Positions 62,402-64,000 of a DNA stretch of 64,000 nt are shown piece after piece. This DNA comes from a virus. Positions within the stretch are counted from its first letter, which is position 1. Every line of letters starts with the position of its first letter. The stretch is taken from positions 1 through 64,000 of the IMG/VR virus record IMGVR_UViG_3300033981_002321. The stretch is one strand, 5' to 3'. The notes beneath the pieces were generated by a model. It did no database searches. It worked only from the letters and a program-made list of their open reading frames with translations, and had not been told where the DNA came from. Position numbers and translations under genes: made by a program.

Positions 62402-64000
62402 CGCTGGCGCTGCCATCTAGGCGTGCTGCACTGCTGCCTGGCCGGTGGGTCAGCAACGACCTCTGGCGCCGCGCCCGTGCTGTGCCATCACTGTCCCTGC
62501 AGTTCGCCGCAACCCGCTCGATGGTCGATGTGATCTCTGGGCGGAACTTGATCACGCACACCAGGCTGAGTGGTGCCACGACCATCAACGAGCTGGGGCG
62601 GGTTGCGCCTGCGGTGACGAATCTGCTGCTGCAGTCCGAAGATTTTACAACGACATGGCTGACGGGTAATTATGTCGTTACACCTAATGCGGCAATAGCG
62701 CCATCGGGCTTGCTAACGGCTGACAAGCTCGTCAGAGACACAGTTGTTACGGCAACGAGCGCATCGCAAAGCGTCGCATGTCTCGCAAATACGACATCCA
62801 CTCTCAGCTGTTTTGTCAAGGCAGCTGAATGGTCAAAGTTCGGACTCAGGGAAGGGTTCGCTACGGGAAACTATGTAACTTTTGACCTTGTTACTGCGTC
62901 AGTCATATCCTCTAGCGGAGCCACCGGGACCATCACGGCCTTCCCAGATGGGTGGTATCGCGTGGCAATGCAAATGACAACCCAGGTGGGGCAGACAACC
63001 TTTGGAGCCAGGATCAACCCACTCCCTAATTCCTATGTAAGCGGCACGCCTTTGTATGGTTTCGCGGGTGATAACACCTCCGGCCTATTCGTCTGGGGCG
63101 CCCAACTAGAGCAATCCGCCACCATGGGCGAATACGTCCCCACTGGTGCAAGCATCAACAGCGCACCCAGGATCACCCACGACCCGGTGACGCTGGAGTG
63201 CTTGGGGTTCCTGCCGGAGGAGCAGAAGGCGAATCTGACACCTAGAAGTGAAGAGTTTAATGATGCAACGTGGGTAAAAGCTAGGGCTTCAATTACGGCC
63301 AATGCCGCCGCGTCCCCCAGCGGAGCGATTACGGCAGACAAATTAGTAGAAGACAATACCGCTAATAATACGCACGTTGCCGTCCAAGTCTTTACGTTTG
63401 CTGCAACAACGTATACGCTATCTATTTTTGCAAAAGCTGCTGAACGTTCATGGGTGCGCCTATTTGCATTTGACGGAGTAACGAACTTTGGCTGTTACTT
63501 CAATCTTTCGGCAGGCACCGTAGGAACCGCAGTCGCCTCTACGGGCTTCATTAGCCCACTCGCAAATGGTTGGTTCCGATGCGTAATGACGTTTACAGCC
63601 GCAGCGGGAACAGGGACTTATGCGGCTCGCCTGGCGACAGGAGACGGGGCGGACGTTTATACCGGCGACGGCACTTCCGGCCTATTCGTCTGGGGCGCCC
63701 AACTAGAGGTCGGCGGCCTGACCAGCTACATCCCAACAGCCGGAAGCTCTGTCGTGCGTGCCGCTGATGCGGTGTCAATCACGGGGGCGAACTTCAGTAG
63801 CTGGTATCGGCAGGATGAGGGGACGATCTATGTAGATGGCCGCAGGAGTGACCTAAACCACACCGCATCTGCATGGTTCCTGGCAATGTCAACAGGGGTT
63901 GCAACGACAAGGCTACAGCTTGGCTTTGATTTCCCCGCAAACGGAAATTATGCCATCGTGTCCTCAGGCACTCTTCAAGGTGATGTCTATCCTTTGGTAA
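62398..64000 (+). CDS. tail-spike or fibre protein, 3' end cut by window edge
   Basis: 534 codons from GTG 62398, still open at the window end. Two similar modules: residues about 83-250 and 280-460 each run from NLLLQSEDF or NLTPRSEEF through FPDGWYRVAMQ / LANGWFRCVMT to GLFVWGAQLE and a YVPT/YIPT motif. This is the concanavalin/LamG-like carbohydrate-binding unit of phage spikes and head fibres. It likely binds host surface glycans. Confidence 0.75.
   Translation, partial: MTLALPSRRAALLPGRWVSNDLWRRARAVPSLSLQFAATRSMVDVISGRNLITHTRLSGATTINELGRVAPAVTNLLLQSEDFTTTWLTGNYVVTPNAAIAPSGLLTADKLVRDTVVTATSASQSVACLANTTSTLSCFVKAAEWSKFGLREGFATGNYVTFDLVTASVISSSGATGTITAFPDGWYRVAMQMTTQVGQTTFGARINPLPNSYVSGTPLYGFAGDNTSGLFVWGAQLEQSATMGEYVPTGASINSAPRITHDPVTLECLGFLPEEQKANLTPRSEEFNDATWVKARASITANAAASPSGAITADKLVEDNTANNTHVAVQVFTFAATTYTLSIFAKAAERSWVRLFAFDGVTNFGCYFNLSAGTVGTAVASTGFISPLANGWFRCVMTFTAAAGTGTYAARLATGDGADVYTGDGTSGLFVWGAQLEVGGLTSYIPTAGSSVVRAADAVSITGANFSSWYRQDEGTIYVDGRRSDLNHTASAWFLAMSTGVATTRLQLGFDFPANGNYAIVSSGTLQGDVYPLV

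Noticed and set aside
1-64000. tRNA genes, integrase, transposase or insertion sequences
   Set aside because: I looked for TTCGA-type arms with CCA-side pairing and for recombinase motifs and found none that hold; GGTTCGAGTC near 36556 is inside a coding region.

Overview
This window is part of the genome of a double-stranded DNA tailed bacteriophage. It has a terminase large subunit, a DUF4055-type portal, a scaffold-like protein, a major capsid protein candidate, a head-to-tail connector series, a tail-terminator and tail-tube candidate, and many very small early-type genes packed with ATGA/TAATG overlaps. I see no integrase, transposase, rRNA, tRNA or CRISPR array. The host is not certain. 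The ThyX signature, in the form I associate with cyanobacteria and cyanophages, and the scarcity of Shine-Dalgarno sites in two of the three arms make a cyanobacterial host a reasonable guess, no more.

Left arm (about 1-27.5 kb, mostly minus strand): leftward operons of short genes. Recognisable products are a pentapeptide-repeat protein cut by the window edge, a TIM-barrel glycoside hydrolase, a large YfaP/DUF2135-domain protein, a coiled-coil protein, an RlaP/YcgL-type nucleotidyltransferase, a ribbon-helix-helix protein, a primase-like protein and a protein with the C-terminal signature of the AcrVA2 family. A plus-strand island at 8.2-14.6 kb carries a SLOG-fold gene, virion-like proteins including a duplicated 330-residue pair, a truncated remnant gene, and a bidirectional terminator that separates it from the RlaP gene.

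Middle arm (27.5-47.6 kb, plus strand): some fifty small, mostly uncharacterised genes, including a DNA-methylase-like protein and a protein with a ribosomal L7/L12-like C-terminus. They are driven by a repeated promoter: TTGACA, 17 bases, TACAAT, with UP-like T-rich DNA upstream and a conserved hairpin placed at the predicted 5' end of each transcript. Leaders are pyrimidine-rich and lack Shine-Dalgarno sites, often ending AGATCAATG.

Junction (46.8-50.7 kb): a probable small terminase subunit, a winged-helix protein, and nearly 700 bases of three successive tandem-repeat families (TTCA-type, 21-bp and 57-bp units). Then come a promoter with an operator, a GC-rich low-complexity gene, and an AT-rich repeat-containing noncoding stretch. 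This is the best candidate for a replication origin or packaging region.

Right arm (50.7-64 kb, plus strand): ThyX, then the head and tail genes in conventional order, with short leaders, several intrinsic terminators and a recurring extended -10-like motif, ending in a tail-spike or fibre gene cut by the window edge.

Seven promoters, five leftward and two rightward, carry the same palindrome (GGCACC-type half sites) in their -35/-10 spacer. This suggests one repressor controlling both arms.
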